Assembly: GCA_013397795.1 (NCBI GenBank)
Contig: VZTJ01002475.1
Span: 565,403-629,402 of the forward strand
DNA: 64,000 nucleotides
Source: Orthonyx spaldingii
Taxonomy: Eukaryota; Chordata; Aves; Passeriformes; Orthonychidae
Direction of reading: 5' to 3'
The position numbers and the translations under genes were made by a program. This document shows, piece after piece, positions 37,728 through 51,682 of the stretch. How positions within the stretch are numbered: position 1 is the first letter of the stretch; each line of letters opens with the position of its first letter. The notes below the pieces were generated by a model. The model searched no databases and had not been told where the DNA came from. It saw nothing but the letters and a program-made list of their open reading frames with translations.

Positions 37728-38150
37728 TGAGGGCTGGAGTCCCTCTGCTCTGGAGCCGGGCTGGGAGAGCTGGGGGTGCCCAGCATGGAGAAGAGAAGGC
37801 TCCAGGGAGACCTCAGAGCCCGTTCCAGGGCTTAAAGGGACTCCAGGAGACCTGGAGAGGGACTTGGGACAAGGAATAGAGGGACAGAACACAGGGAATG
37901 GCTTTAACCTGAAGGAGGGTGGATTATATTGGATATTAGGAAGGAATTCTTCCCTTGTGAGGGTGGGAAGGCCCTGGCAGAGGTTGCCCAGAGAAGCTGT
38001 GGCTGCCCCTGGATCCCCAGGAGTGTCCAAGACCAGGCTGGACGGGGCTTGGAGCAGCCTGGGACAGTGGAAGGTGTCCCTGTCCATGGCAGGGGCTGGG
38101 ACTGAATTGACTTTAAGGTCCCTTCCCATCAACTTTGTGACTCTAGGATC
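37728..38150 (+). mobile_element. CR1 LINE 3' fragment
   Basis: Landmarks are ctgggagagctgggggtgcc, cagcatggagaagagaaggc and tggatattaggaaggaattc, then gcccagagaagctgtggctg and ttaaggtcccttcccatcaa, closing near ctctaggatc. A 191-codon open frame over this copy is a chance frame. Sequence between 37630 and 37728 may be a further decayed extension. Confidence 0.94.
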
Positions 38151-38911
38151 TCTGTCAGTACACAGTTACAAGAACTCTTCTGCAGAGAATTTGGGAGGGA
38201 AGACTCTGTAAAACTGCTGAGTGAGGGCAGCATGGTCTGGAGGAGCTCTGCAGCTGCTGTGAAATGCTCTGCCTGAAGCATTCCAGAGCCACTCGAGTTC
38301 TCCCTTTGCAGATCCCGCCCTGGAGGAGGGAGGTGCAGCCCCTGAATCACTCCAGGAACAGCAGAGCTCCTGTGCATTCACAAGGTTTTTGACCAAGTGC
38401 CTCCCACACTGGGGAGGAAACCAGGAAAAGGGATTTTTACACCATAATTGACTGCACAGAACCTGGCACCGCATTCTGGGCATGCCTCTCAACTTTTCTC
38501 TTTTTAATTTGGATAATATGTAGATTATCCTGCCCTAAAGAACTGCTCTGAAGCCGTGCTGTGTCTAACACAATACAGCCCTGAACTGCACTGGGGGAGG
38601 TAAGAGCTTCGATGACAGCAAAAGTTAGGGAGCATTTCACTTCTACAGATCCATATATAAAAATAACGAGCTTTCCTCTGGGAGAAAAAACATCAGCTTT
38701 TATAAAAAAGTTCCAAGCAATAATTACAATTTTATTTTTCACCACCCACAAAAAAATGAATCACAAGTTATTCGTGGTGACAACGGCCTTTTGTGCAACT
38801 GCTGACAATTCTGGGGAGGGTGGGGAGCCTGAGTCCAGCAACTGACAACACCAGCAAGAAGAATACCCATCCACCAAAAAGCACTCAGCAAAATAATTAG
38901 CCTTAATTACT

Positions 38912-38926
38912 AAAAAAAAAAAAAAA
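38912..38926. repeat. Poly(A) run, 15 bases
   Basis: Homopolymer A run in intron 2, with no associated element recognised on either side. Confidence 0.9.
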
Positions 38927-41058
38927 CAGCCTTACAAACAATTGTCATGGATAAATTATTCACAACCTCCTATTTATAGCATATGATTTTCTGAATATAA
39001 CGTGTGTAGAGATACAGGAGGAAATACTATAAGAAATACAAGTTTCTCAAGAAAAGTGCTGGTAAGAGGTATTTTATGACAGAGGAAAAGCTGAAAAATT
39101 TCCACTTGCAGTGCCATCTCTGCCAGTGAAAAGAACTTGCACCTTGTTTAAAGGAATTTGTTCTCTAGGAACTGTACCACACTCCTTTGTTTCTGCAGAG
39201 CCTTGGAGTGGCAGCTTCCACCACAAACCCTTCCCTGGGATACTGCAGGCACAGCCCAGCCCAGAGGATCCCAGAGACACCTCAAACTTCAAGCCCCAGC
39301 CATGCTAGGGGCTGAAAACTTGTAGTTCCATCAAGACAATCACTGACATCAGGCACACGAATAAAAGCCATAAAATATTCATTCTATAAAATTCAGCTGT
39401 ATCCTATAAATTGGTCCCAAAGATACACATTTTAATTTGTATTTTCACAGTGTGAACTTGAACAGGTATCCTGTCCTCCAGGACCTTCACAAGTTTGCTC
39501 TGCATGCTCCAAGATCCACTGTCCTATCACAAATGTCCGTGGAATTTGTGTGGGCAAGATCCATCACTTAGGGGTAGGTGAGAGATCATGGAAACAGCTC
39601 CCATCAGGAGAAAATAAATAAAAGACAAGCCAGCCTTTTAACAACAAATGTGGTTTTCCTCGTTATCCTTAATAAAAATTGACATATTGTGATTCAGGGT
39701 CTGACAGCCTTCTTTAGGCTGAGCACAGAGTTGAAGCTGATGGGACTTATTCTCAATTTATAGGCCCAGATGTGCAAATAAAAGAGAGACAATCCAGTCT
39801 GGCACCAACAAATCACTTGTCACATTTTCCACTCATACAAAGGATTAAGGAATGAATTAACATGTCACAAATGGAAATTATTGATTAAGAGATGACTGAA
39901 AGCCTCCTGAATGTCTCCAGGCAAGAATGTGAATAAAACAAAAGGTATCTCGGAGAAACTCTTGTTTAGACTGTTGCATATCGAGTTGGGGAAAAAAGAA
40001 ACAAAAGTATCATTGAGTTTCATTGTTTGGTTTACCTCTTCCAGAAAGTTCAACTTTCCAAGTCTACGCTAAACTGAAAAGAATGAATTTCTGGGGGAAA
40101 AAAAAATTATCTATGCTGGATAAAAGTTCTTTTTTATGTTTATTTGACAGAGAAGTATAAGCTCATTAGAGCAAATTGAGTATCAGGTCAATTAAACATA
40201 GTGTTCTTGGATCAACAGGTTGAACTAATTAATATCTTGCTGGTTTTATCCTGAATATGTAAAAATGAATGTGTTATGCTCAGATCAGTGAGAAGCAAGA
40301 AGGATGGGGAGATGGTAAATAAATTCATTTTCAAAAATCCTTTCCAACGGCAGGAACATAAAACGCCATTCTCTCCTAGTTATTAAACATACCACTGAAA
40401 ATTGGGGAATTAAACCATGAAGTGCTCTCTAGCTGGCCATAAATTTCAATTTTTCCCCTGCTTGGTGGATAATGATGCCTTGATAAGCGTCCTATTATTG
40501 ATGCATCTGCAACACAGCTCCCGTTTCTGGAGCCGAAACGCTGCTCCGCAGCAGATGGTGGCTATTGTGTTTACACATCAGCACTTTATGTTTGCCTTCT
40601 CTCACGTCTGCAGTAAAGAGAAGGCCGTAATTGAGTTTTTAATGGCTTTGCACATTGTTCATTAAGATTACATGAGTGTGCTCTGGCAAATGAGAGCAGA
40701 AGGGACGAGGCACCGAGAACCCGCCGGCAGCACCCGGCAGACCTTGGCTGGTGCTGTCTCACTGCTGGCTTTGGAGAGCTGCTCTGCTTCAAAAGTCAAA
40801 TTACAGCAACCATTAAAGACTTGAAAAGAAAGCTGTCAGAGTGCTCAGCTGCAAAATGAGGCTTCTAAAGCCCTGAAAACCAAACTCAGGTATACGATGT
40901 TGTTTTAAAGAGCAAACTCTTGCCAACACAGAGGAGCGGGTTTGCAGCAGGTGCACCAGCGTGTTTTAAACACAGTTGTGTTTCTTGCCAAAGAACAACT
41001 CTGTCTCTGAGAAAGTGAGGCTGACACCTGTCCTTGGGAAGGCAGAACAAAGCCACAT

Positions 41059-41250
41059 GGGGTAATCTGAGCTGAAGGGGCCTCAGGCCAAGCCCCTGCT
41101 CAAAGCAGGATCAGCGCTGAGCTCACCGCTGAGCCTTCCGCACCTCCCAGGAGGATTGCACATCCCCTCTGGAAAGCCTCCCCACTGCCTGACTGCTCTC
41201 ATATTTCCTTCCCTTTTATTCAGTCCAAAACCTCTCACTTCCAGTTAGAT
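41059..41250 (-). mobile_element. Old, degraded CR1 LINE fragment, reverse orientation
   Basis: It reads as a worn reverse-strand CR1. The phrase gagctgaaggggcctcaggc is followed by aagcccctgctcaaagcagg, the equivalent of the common caacccctgctcaaagcagg. Later a stretch reads cttcccttttattcagtcca. The divergence is high, so the ends are uncertain. Confidence 0.6.
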
Positions 41251-44138
41251 CTCTCACCTGCTGTAGCACAAACTAACTGGGTGTTCCTGGTGGCCTCCTT
41301 GTAGGAGTGGATTTCGAGGTGTGACTTTGCTTGGCAGGAGTGCTCTGACTCATTCCCAGCATTCCACTCCCAGTGGGCAGGACCAGGGTCACTTCCCTAC
41401 CTCATACACAAGTCCTTTATCACAGGGGTGGCTGCAGAAGGACAGATCAAAGCAAGGGGCCTCTCTGAACTGCCTTCAAGTCACTCTGAAGGCCACAGAA
41501 CAGACATTGAACACTCTCTACATACTATAGACAAAATACCTTTATGGACAATGTAAGAAAAAGTCCATCGACCTCAACACTTGGCTTCCAGCCGTGGCAA
41601 GTGGCCACTTCAAGCAGAACATGAGAATCAGGGTGCTGTGAAGCAGAATCCACCATTTCAATCTTCTGACAATCAGCAATATAAAGATTTTTGTAAAGTC
41701 ACAAGCTGCATTAACCCTTTTCATTAATTAGCCACAGAATGATCTTTCTCCCAGCACTTTTGTTGAGTCAAGAATAAGACTCTGTCAACAAGCTCTAGAG
41801 TTTAATTATACATTGTGCTGGGGAAAATAAATTAATATTTCCATGCACTTTAAGCTTCTGTCACTTGACTTATAGTTTTTATTTTATGAAGTTTATGATT
41901 ACCTACCTGTTCCACTCTTCCCACAGTTTTCCATCCCTATTTGCGTAGAACACTGGAACAGGGCTCAGAAATCTCTTCCCTTCACTGATGTACTACAGAC
42001 AGCACCATTTGTACAAACCCAGAATTTCTGTATCTCATAACCACATCCCTTTTCCAAGTATTAGGGCAAAATCAGACCCGTGGGGTTTATTTCTCAAATG
42101 TGAGTCATACTGAATTAATCTACCAGTGAAATTAAGTGTTTGATTCACTGATAAATATGAATATAAATGGCAAGTTGAGTTCAGTATCATTCATGAGGAC
42201 AATTCATTCACTTGGGAAATTGTTGGATAATGGGGAAGAATTTTTTAAAGAGACAGCCTACTATCTGTAAAAAGCTTTTCTTCTGGAAGTGAATGGAATG
42301 AAAAGAATTATGCTGCTGGGGGATTTTTGTAAGAAAAATCTTCTCAGGACAAGATTGATCCCATATTACTTCAAATATTTGCTGTAATTATTTAAAGTGA
42401 AGATTGTGACATAAACACTTCCCCAGTCCTCCCTGAGAGATGCAGTGGGTGACAAAAAATGGGTCTGGTTTGCCCATTTCCGAAAGGCCTTGGGAGGGGA
42501 GAAGTTTGCAACCCTTTTGCTTTATATATAAAACCAAATAATTATGGGATCATACTCAGAATTAGGAAAACCACATTTCCTACAGGTCCATAATTTCCAG
42601 CTGCAGATTTTCACTGATCCCACTGGCTGAGCCATAAAAGACTGCTGCATTTCCAGTGCGTACCCAGACAGTGCTGCCCATAAAACCCGAGTGGTTTGGT
42701 ATCAAACCACACCCCATTCACAAATGATTTCCAAAGTCTGAATCGTGGTGACCCACAGACACTGAAAGATGCTCATAACCCAGGAATTGTCTCCAGCCAA
42801 GTGGCAGCTTCCCTTTATCCACCCCTGAAGTTAATGCTGAAGAAAGGAGCATCTACGACAGAGGCTTCACCAACCCAGATGGGAAAGATTAAACTACTCC
42901 TGACAGAAGAAACAACGCAAAAATACATCATGGATTACAAAGAAAAAAAATAAAATCACATTTTAATGGCTTGCTGGTGGATCAGAGTCACCAAACCCTC
43001 TTCAGCTATAAAATCCTTATGGGAAGTGATCAAGTGACAAATAAGCCAACAAATGCCTAATTAGCAGAGGGCTTTAAGGGGGATAATGGGATTTCTGCAA
43101 GAGGCTGTGAAGCAGGGACTTGGGAAGGACTCCATTTGCTAATGGGATGCTCTTTTAACCTTGCAAGAATATTTAAATCAATAATAAAAACAGCTCCTTC
43201 CCCGATGTTGTTAAAAGCATTCTTCTTGCAGTGCAGCATTATGTGCAAGTTTTGGTCACATCATTCCGTGGCCTTGACAAGGACAGCCAGTGACAGGGAC
43301 TGAGATTTGCAATACAAAGATAACACGCAGGACTCAGGTTCTGATTCCATAATTTCCTCAGTGACACATGTTTCTATTCTTCCTTGGCCTGAAGAAAATT
43401 CAGCTGAAACATGAAGAGAGAACTCTTAAAAATAGCAATGAAAAGCAGCGCTTCAGAGATGGAGAGTGTCCAATACAACGGAGACAAGAGGAAATTTTTA
43501 AGCACAGGAGGGACTTATTGCTTCAATTTTTCACCTAGGCATGAGCTAGAAGTGCAAGAAAACTGCCTGTAATGCCACAGAAATGACAAGGCAGAAAGGA
43601 AAATAATAGCTCTTTCTCTATTGCCTGTTTCTGGCCTCAGCTACAGGCCAGAGTGGTCTCCAGTAGCCTGTACTCAACACAGGAACTTGGTGGATCCAGT
43701 GTGAAAATTCAGCACTAAAAAATTAATTCTCACCTCTGTGGACACAAACACAGCAATGATACTTCACTACACTTCAAGACATTTGTTTTAAAGACATTTG
43801 TTGGGTCAGTGAGCACCTCAAGGCATTGACATCTAACATTTCTAGTCTATAACAAGGACTGCACCATTTATCACAAAGATTCATGACAAAATTTCTCACT
43901 TCAGTGGAGCAAGGTGATCCAGCATCGCTTTCCACCTGCATCTCCAGAGCACAGTCCTTTTCTCCTTAAAAATCACCCTGGAGAACTGCTGCTACAATAG
44001 CACAGCACTCCAATCACGTTTTCCTCTTGACTAACAAACTCAAATTTTTATTTACAGCACAAATCATTGTCCATGAGAATTCAGGACAGCACCTTTGCTC
44101 TACAGTTACAGCTGTGTGGCAGCTGTTCTGTGTATGGA

Positions 44139-44278
44139 GAATCCCAGGATGGTTTGGGTTGGAAGGAATCTTAAAAACCATTTTATTCCAGCTCCCTGCC
44201 ATGGCAGGGACACCTTCCACTACCCCAGGTTCCTCTAAGCCCCGTCCAGCCTGGCCTTGGACACTGCCAGGGATGAGG
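44139..44278 (-). mobile_element. CR1 LINE 3' fragment, reverse orientation
   Basis: It opens gaatcccaggatggtttggg, then ttggaaggaatcttaaaaac, the block ccatggcagggacaccttcc and tggccttggacactgccagg, where it stops abruptly. It is in the same sense as PTPRU and is truncated to about 140 bp. Confidence 0.92.
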
Positions 44279-47200
44279 TGTCCACATGCACAACATATCT
44301 CATGCCTATCTCTAGAGTCCACTGTTATTTCTAGAATTTTACTCTCACATTTTATAAACTTTTCTTTAATAAAAGCCCAATTGCCACAGCTGAGAGCCCG
44401 GGTTCACCGAGAAGCAAAAACTTATGTGTGCTGTAGAATCAGAAACAATTCTATAAATCTCAGCAGTGAAAAATCTTTTTAATAGACTCATTGCCAGCAT
44501 TCAATGCTGCTAAGGTCACTGCAGTAGTATCCTTCAACAGTGTCCTTTTTCTATTATTTATAAACATGGTATAAATTGTTTGGCAGTGCTATTAAAAAAA
44601 AGAAAAGGTCCATTAGCAATGGAGTTACACCAGTCTATCAGGTAAAGGCATTTGTAATAAAAAACATACAATTTTTTGTAAAAAATAGTCAAGAATTCTC
44701 TGCAAATTTAACTTTGTTACATGGTTATCTTTCAACACTGATGCAAATGTACACTAGACCCTGCAAACTGAACAGGTTAATTTGCTTTTTAGTTCCAGTA
44801 GCCTGACAACTACTTATCCTACCAATCACTAGCTTACCACTTCGGCAAAATGTAGGCAATTGATTTAAACAATTAATAATGTTTATGTAATTAGACGGGC
44901 AAATAAAAAAAAATAGGAGGAATGGCTGTAATTCAACATAACATCTTCATTTAATGACATCAAAATTCCTGTTCTTAGCACCCAAGAGCTTTATTACAGC
45001 TGAACCTTCAAAGTGAAGTCCCACAGAAATGAGTTGTGGGGATGTGAGTCACGACCTCTGCTCGAAGACCCTCACACAGATATTGCTCAGGAAGCTCAGG
45101 ATTCAGCAGAACACAATTTCTTCCTCACCTGATTTAACCTGTGGCATAACCTGCTGCCAAATTCACCCCTCTCTCTCTTGAAATGCCACCAAGAAAGGAG
45201 TTCAGAGGTAATGGTCAGGACTTTTGGAACAAGTAATTGCTACTTACTCTGTATGCCTCAGCTTTGTATTCAAATATGGGGCTTAATGAAATTCTGTATC
45301 CAGTTAAAACCCTATGGTTAAAAATAAAAATCTCTCCAGCCAGGTAGATACAGATGCAAAGAAAATATGGTGACTACAAGCAACTGAATAATTAAATCAC
45401 TGCATCTCAGCCCCTGCAACATCAGCTCTCCTTGGAGGGGGCAGCAAGACTAAGCCAGACAAGTGGTGTTTCCCAGTGCAAAACCTCTCTCTAGAAACAG
45501 GATTTGTTATGCTTAAATGTACATGACATGCACAAAACTTGGATTAAAAAGTGAGGTTTCTACTGCTCTCTCTGTCATGAATGTCTGATATATGTAATGG
45601 TGAAAAGACACAGAAAACAACTTCTAATGACACCTGATTATCCCCATAGTCTGTCTGCTCTGCATTATGCAGATACAATGGCTGATCAATTAAGCCATTA
45701 CAAATTTAACAACAGTCCTTTGCCAGGGCAGCCTTTGTTCTCGACTTCTATTTTGTGTTGATCTTATTTTCCAACTCTGTTTTTTCTCTGAACACGTCTT
45801 TTCATTTTTGCCTAATCCCCTCCCCTAACAACATGTTAAAAGATAAAGGACAGACTACAAACTCCATTCTGCCTCCTTCTCCCTCTCCAAGGATGCAGCA
45901 GCTGTTGGATGCAGCCTCACTTGTGAGAGGTGAGTGGATGAATGGTTCCAGGGTCACAATAAGGAATTACTATTATAATAATAATTCATAATTTAATTTG
46001 GTTTAACTTGGCCACTCTAAAGCCACTGAGGTTGTATGTTCTCAGGTGGTTACCCTGGTGTTGTTCAAGGTTCTCAGGCTCCAGTCTACTGTGTCTAAAA
46101 AAAGCCTCTCTGTCTCCAAAGCCTCACAAGACCATCAGCTGAGACAGCTCTACCCAGAGCTTCCTGATCATGCTAAGTTAATAAACTGTGCTTATCTTCT
46201 TGCTGCTGTGTTTAATTAAAACTGACATCAAATCTAAATTGCTGGGCCAGTTGGACCCTAAAGGTTGAACCAACGAGGGCTTTGTGGAAGCCACTCTAGA
46301 ATTGCCTTTGGCATCAGCCAGGCAGCTGCCAGAAGTATTTTGGTGCAAACATCTCTTTCCTAGGAAGCCCTGAGCTCCACGGTTCAGGCACATATTTATG
46401 TTCAATACATCGGGCTCTTTGTTTGCTTAATCATTAAAGACAAATAGCTAAATATATTTTATTACATAATTCTAGAGCATTAGGAGCGGTTTCCATGTCA
46501 GCCAGAATTAAATGTCTCATTAGCAGGCATGCAGCTCCACTGCCAGCCAACATTTACGGTCTCTGCAACTCGGGTGGAATTTCCGTATGTTTCGTACGTG
46601 TAACATTTTCTAGGAAACTGCAGAGGGATTATTACCTTGTCTGTTTGTGGCAGAAAGCACATATTAAATGTAACGCCACAAGGCAACCAGAGCAAATGAT
46701 GTCTGAAGAGGAATTGTGTCTTCAACAGTTTGTTTATACATAACTCTGCTCTAACCATATGGTCACTTCTGTGTACATCTAAGAAATCAACACTACAGCT
46801 CGAAACTCAGAATATGTTAAAGGTCAGAGGTTGAGCTATTTTTGCACCAAATTTTCAACTTTGATGAGCTCAGTTTGTGAGCGCTGGGTGCTGCTGAAGT
46901 CACTGCAGCTATTCTGGGAGTGCTGCAGCGTAGCCAAGGATGGGATTTGGCAGAAGGGATGCAAAAATAATTAAGGCCATCTCACAAGCCACCACAGAGT
47001 ATGGTAGCACAACAATTTCTCAAAAGGAGCAGCTCCAAAGTGCCAGAGCAGAGGCTGGTGCAGACCACAGTGGAGGCGCGTTGGCACAGGGGGAAGGAGC
47101 CGCAGTCATTCCAACCCACGGCTTCCCCAGCTGTGATCACTATCATTTGCTCATTCCCATGGGAACTAAATTACACCAGATTTTTTGTCTAAACACAACA

Positions 47201-49240
47201 TTTATTTGCCTATCTTAACCCCTGTTAGAACTGCAGCAACCTAAACAGGGGGGCTACTACCAGCACCCTCTTTTCCAGGGGGATTGGACAGTTCATGGGG
47301 ACATTTTCTACCTGAAAGTTTCTGACTTATATTTCAAAAGAGAAAAGGAAAGGTCACCTTGAAGCAGCTCATTTGCCAGCAGTGGCTGGTCCTGGGGTTC
47401 AGAGAAGGTGCCTAAGTCTCCATGATAAAAGACTAATTTAATCCAAATAGCAGCTCTTTCTCCATCAAATGATTAATTTGGTGACTGGTTCACACCCCAA
47501 CACAGTATTTGTGCTTAAAGACATCTGAAACCACGCAGTTATAATTCAAGATGATTAAACTATATCCCATCATTACACCAAAGTCTAACATTATTTAAGG
47601 AAACATCTCACAGTTACTGAAACTTGACAAGTATTTTTGCTTAAATAACTTGACAGCTGTATTTAGTAACAAAGCATCTCTTTGAGTAGCTTCAAACATG
47701 CTGCCTTTGAGCCACTGTATATGTGCCCCTGTTTTAATCAAATAGGCTCAGTACACTTCAAGAACACAGAATTTGCAATATTTTATCATGTCTCACTTCT
47801 TGGCCTTTTTGCTATTAGGCAGAAACAGGATCACCAGTATCTACAAAGGCTGTTACTCCCATGTGCTTTTTGAGCTGGATGCCTATGTAAATATTTTTTA
47901 CTAAATTGCCCAAAAGTACAGAGAGATTTATTTCCTGTGGACTGCAGTTCATTTAGAAATAAACAGTGTTATATGCATGTTGTTAAAATTTTATTAGAAA
48001 TTAATGGTATCTACTGAATCACATTTTCTGGTCCAGATTTTCCTGCTGAAAACCAACAGGGCAGGATAATACCGGAGCCATTCCGAGCTCTGCAGGCCAT
48101 GGCAGATGGATACCACTGCTTGGGTGGGAACTTCAAATATTCTAACTGCTGACTTCCTTTATCCATCTAAATCCACCTTTTTCCCGTGGTTCCTGCCAGG
48201 AATGCACTCAGTTTGCAGAATAAGCAGAGTTCACAGTGTTCACCAAAAGTCAGAAGTTCTGCCTGAGAAGCTGCCCCCAACCTACCCCAAGTGGATGAGC
48301 TGTTAGCTCGAGTTCCTCACAGCTCCCCACAAATGTTTCTCTCAGTGCCACACTACTTATCCAACTGTCCATATTCTCTCACAGGATGGAATTTAATGAA
48401 ATATTAGGAGGGACATTTAGGCCATCAGTTGCTAACCCTCTGCCACATGTGACTATTTGCTGTTAGCCTTCAAAACCCTCAGGGAATTTTGTTTCCCCCT
48501 GAGGATTACTTTATATAATAAACTCTGAAAAGGTATTTCAAAAGCCCTGAAATACCTGGCAAATCCAGTTTAAATCCATTATTACACTGGCACAGTAATT
48601 TCTGCACAACACAAAGTCATAGTTTTCCTCTTCAGAGGTTCTGGTGGTGAGTCTGGCATGCTGGACACACCCTAAGTGGATTCATCTATTTGTTACTGTT
48701 TCAATCATTTTCCCTCCAAGCTTCCTGGAATCATCCCCATTTTCTTTTCTTTGAAGATAAAAATCCCACTGCTTTTCTATTTACTGGTCAATTAAACAGT
48801 TATGAAAGAAATACATTAGCAAAGCAGCCACTTCACTTGAAAATTTCCTCAGATGATCACAGACTTGTTGTTCCTCACCAAACGATAACTGGTGGTTTGC
48901 CCAACACTTCCTCGGTCTGACATCCATGAGAAAGATCCATAAAAAGACACAGTAATTTCTAGAATTAAGACTAGTGCAAAGTAATCATTTGGACCCTCTG
49001 AAGCGTGCATTTTTCTCTAAGTGAAGCAGCTAATTACTGCTATTCTCACTGACTCACCAGTTCTCATTTCCTGCAACTCGGAGATTTAAATAAACCTAGA
49101 ATCTCCTATTCTTGTTCTGAGCTTCCCTCTTCACCTCAATTTCAAGTTTCTACTCTACAGTTTGAAATTCTTCTTAGTAGACTCCTTTTCATTTTGGGAA
49201 GTTGAATGTCATTTTTATCCTCAAAGTCTACATTTATTTG

Positions 49241-49640
49241 AAAGGCTGAGAGGTTTGGGGCTCCTCGGCCTGGAGAAGAGAAGGTCCTGGGTAGACCTTA
49301 GAGCCCATTCCAGATCCTAAAGGAGCTCTCCAAGAGAGCTGGAGAGGGACCTGTGAAAAGGGCCTGGAGTGACAGGACAAAGGGGAATAGTTTCAAACTA
49401 CGAAGGCAAGGTTAGATGGGATTTTAGGGAGAAATTCCTCCCTGTGAGGGTGGGGAGGCCCTGGCACAGGGTGCCCAGAGAAGCTGTGGCTGCTCCTGGG
49501 TCCCTGGAAGTGTCCAAGGCCAGGCTGGACATTGGGGCTTGGAGCAGCCTGGGACAGTGGGAGGTGTCCCTGCCCATGGCAGGGGGTGGAATGATGTCTT
49601 TGGGGTCCCTTCCAACCCAAACCATCCCACGATTCTGTGT
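49241..49640 (+). mobile_element. CR1 LINE 3' fragment
   Basis: Landmarks are ctcctcggcctggagaagag, tccaagagagctggagaggg, gatgggattttagggagaaa, ggtggggaggccctggcaca and ggggtcccttccaacccaaa, with the tail cccacgattctgtg. It is well preserved and shares subfamily features with the copy at 32755-32952. Confidence 0.96.
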
Positions 49641-50722
49641 TTGACACACACCCAGATCCATGGTACAGCTGGCAGTAATTTCATGTACAGACGCATTTTA
49701 ATTCTTCCACTGGAAGCCATGGCAAGATCTGCCTGTTCTCCAGTAAAAGAGCAGCCCTCTGACACACTTTCAATTCACTAATTCTATTTATCAAAATTGT
49801 TGTGATTTAAGCAGGTGTAAAACATTGGGGGGGGATTACACATTTTGCTCATTAACAGACAAAAAATACCAGGAGATGTTCCTGGCATAAATAGGAATAA
49901 AAACTAAAAGTCTAAATTAAATGTCTTGGAACAATATAAAACACTGAGGCTTGATTGGATGTTAGGCAATTACAGCTGAGCATTTCAGATGGCCAAGAGG
50001 TAAAGCAGAAACTTCTGTCATGTTTTAGAACCTGAATGCAGCTTCAGTACTGGCAGGACTTCAAAGGGGAACAGAGATTTTTCCACAGGCAAGGCTTATC
50101 CTACAATTCCAACACTTTGCAGCTGAACCAGGCTGTAAACACCTTGAGTGGAAGGAACTCAAATTAAAATACACTCGAGCAGTTCTCTGGGGTTCTGATC
50201 CTGCTCTAAATGACCCAGACAAATGAACCTCCCTCCTGAACTCAGCATGATCGGCATCAGTGCCAAATTATTAACAAGCATTTTCTCAGTAGGATTATCT
50301 ATCCCTGAAAAATAATTACTCCTCACGGCCTTGCAAACAAACAAGCCATTTATGGAGGATTTACACTGAGTTAACTCACAAATTCCACAAACAGCCTGAC
50401 CTTCTAAGCATGCAGACACAGTGAAGCTTTCAGTTTTCCCATTAATCTCTACTACACAAATCTAAACCAGGGTCATGTTCCTACTCCTCCCAGTTTCAGA
50501 TATCAAATTCTACTCTTACTGAAGAGTCATGTTCTAGACAGCTCCAAGCATCAACATTGTTCTGGCATGGATTTGGGGATGGAGATTGTCACAACATCCC
50601 CATCCTGCTCATTTTTAGAACCCAGTTTAAACAGTTCTAGCAAACCAGGATGATTTTCATTCAGCTTTTCACTTGTAAATTCCAACTAAGAGTTGAAGGG
50701 ATAGAATTTGGATGCCGTCCTC

Positions 50723-50750
50723 CACACACAGACACACAAACACACACCCC
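50723..50750. repeat. Interrupted CA microsatellite
   Basis: This is a CA-rich run with single G and A interruptions, in the long upstream intron. Confidence 0.85.
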
Positions 50751-51682
50751 AGCTTCCTGTCAGCCTCTGCACGTGAGAATTTTTAATCCACTGACAATAA
50801 TATTATAATTCCGGATGTACATTAAATTTATCCAAATCATACACTGTGTGACAGATTCACTGTGCTTCTGCCACCAGAAATGCCACCTGGTGTCACTTAT
50901 TCCTGTGTTGTCTTCACAATACCACACTAAGCATTAAAGAGATGCCTGGCTTGTAAGAAAATACAGCAAACTCTCTTGATAAAGATGTGTGTCTGTTCAT
51001 GTCTACAGGTACAAGTTGCTGATATTTCCCTGAAGTGATTAAAGCTCTCAGATCTCTTCATGCAAGAAAAACTAGCCTGGTAACTTTATCTTTTGCAGAT
51101 ACATCCCCCAGATCTTCAGAGTATTTGTCAGGTAAGTGTTCAGAACTCTTTTCTGATCTGTGCAGAACACAGGTAGCATGAGAATCAGCAGGATACTTTA
51201 CCCTAAACCACCTTGGCTTAAGAAGGCAACTCCAAAAGGAAACTGAGTGCCCCTGTTGTTTTTCAGACTGCACTCAACCAGAAAGATTTGGAGAAAGAAA
51301 TCACAGGAGAAATTAAGAAAACTTCTTCAAATGCATAAATGAATAAGATTTTTTCCTCCAAGAGCTTAATACAACATAAAACAGATAATTTCAAAATCTT
51401 GTTTATTAGCTTAGGGTTGCAACATAGTCCAAAAATAGGCAGTTAAAAAAGCAGCAGTGTTAACAGCAAAAACATGGGACAGATCTTTTACAGTTCCCTC
51501 CTAGAGGACCCTTCCACAGACTGACTTTTACTGGTGGCAGCTCCACGGGCACCAGAGCAGGGTCAGCACACATCCTCCATCCTGCTAGAATGACACTCCA
51601 CTCACAGATGAAACCCTAATGAAGACTAAATTAGAGAGTTTATACTGCTGAAAAACAACTGCTGAAATGATCTCCATGTTTA

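Noticed and set aside
37636..38211. 191-codon open frame on the plus strand
   Set aside because: It lies over the CR1 copy at 37728-38150 and covers the untranslated 3' part of the element, not its reverse transcriptase.
38220..38480. GC-rich stretch beside a CR1 copy, possible exon or older repeat
   Set aside because: The frames encode low-complexity Ser/Pro-rich peptides with no family match, and no repeat wording is clear enough to name.
40680..40760. Locally CpG-rich segment considered as an alternative promoter or first exon
   Set aside because: Too short for a CpG island and no signal-peptide-like frame with a following donor was found.
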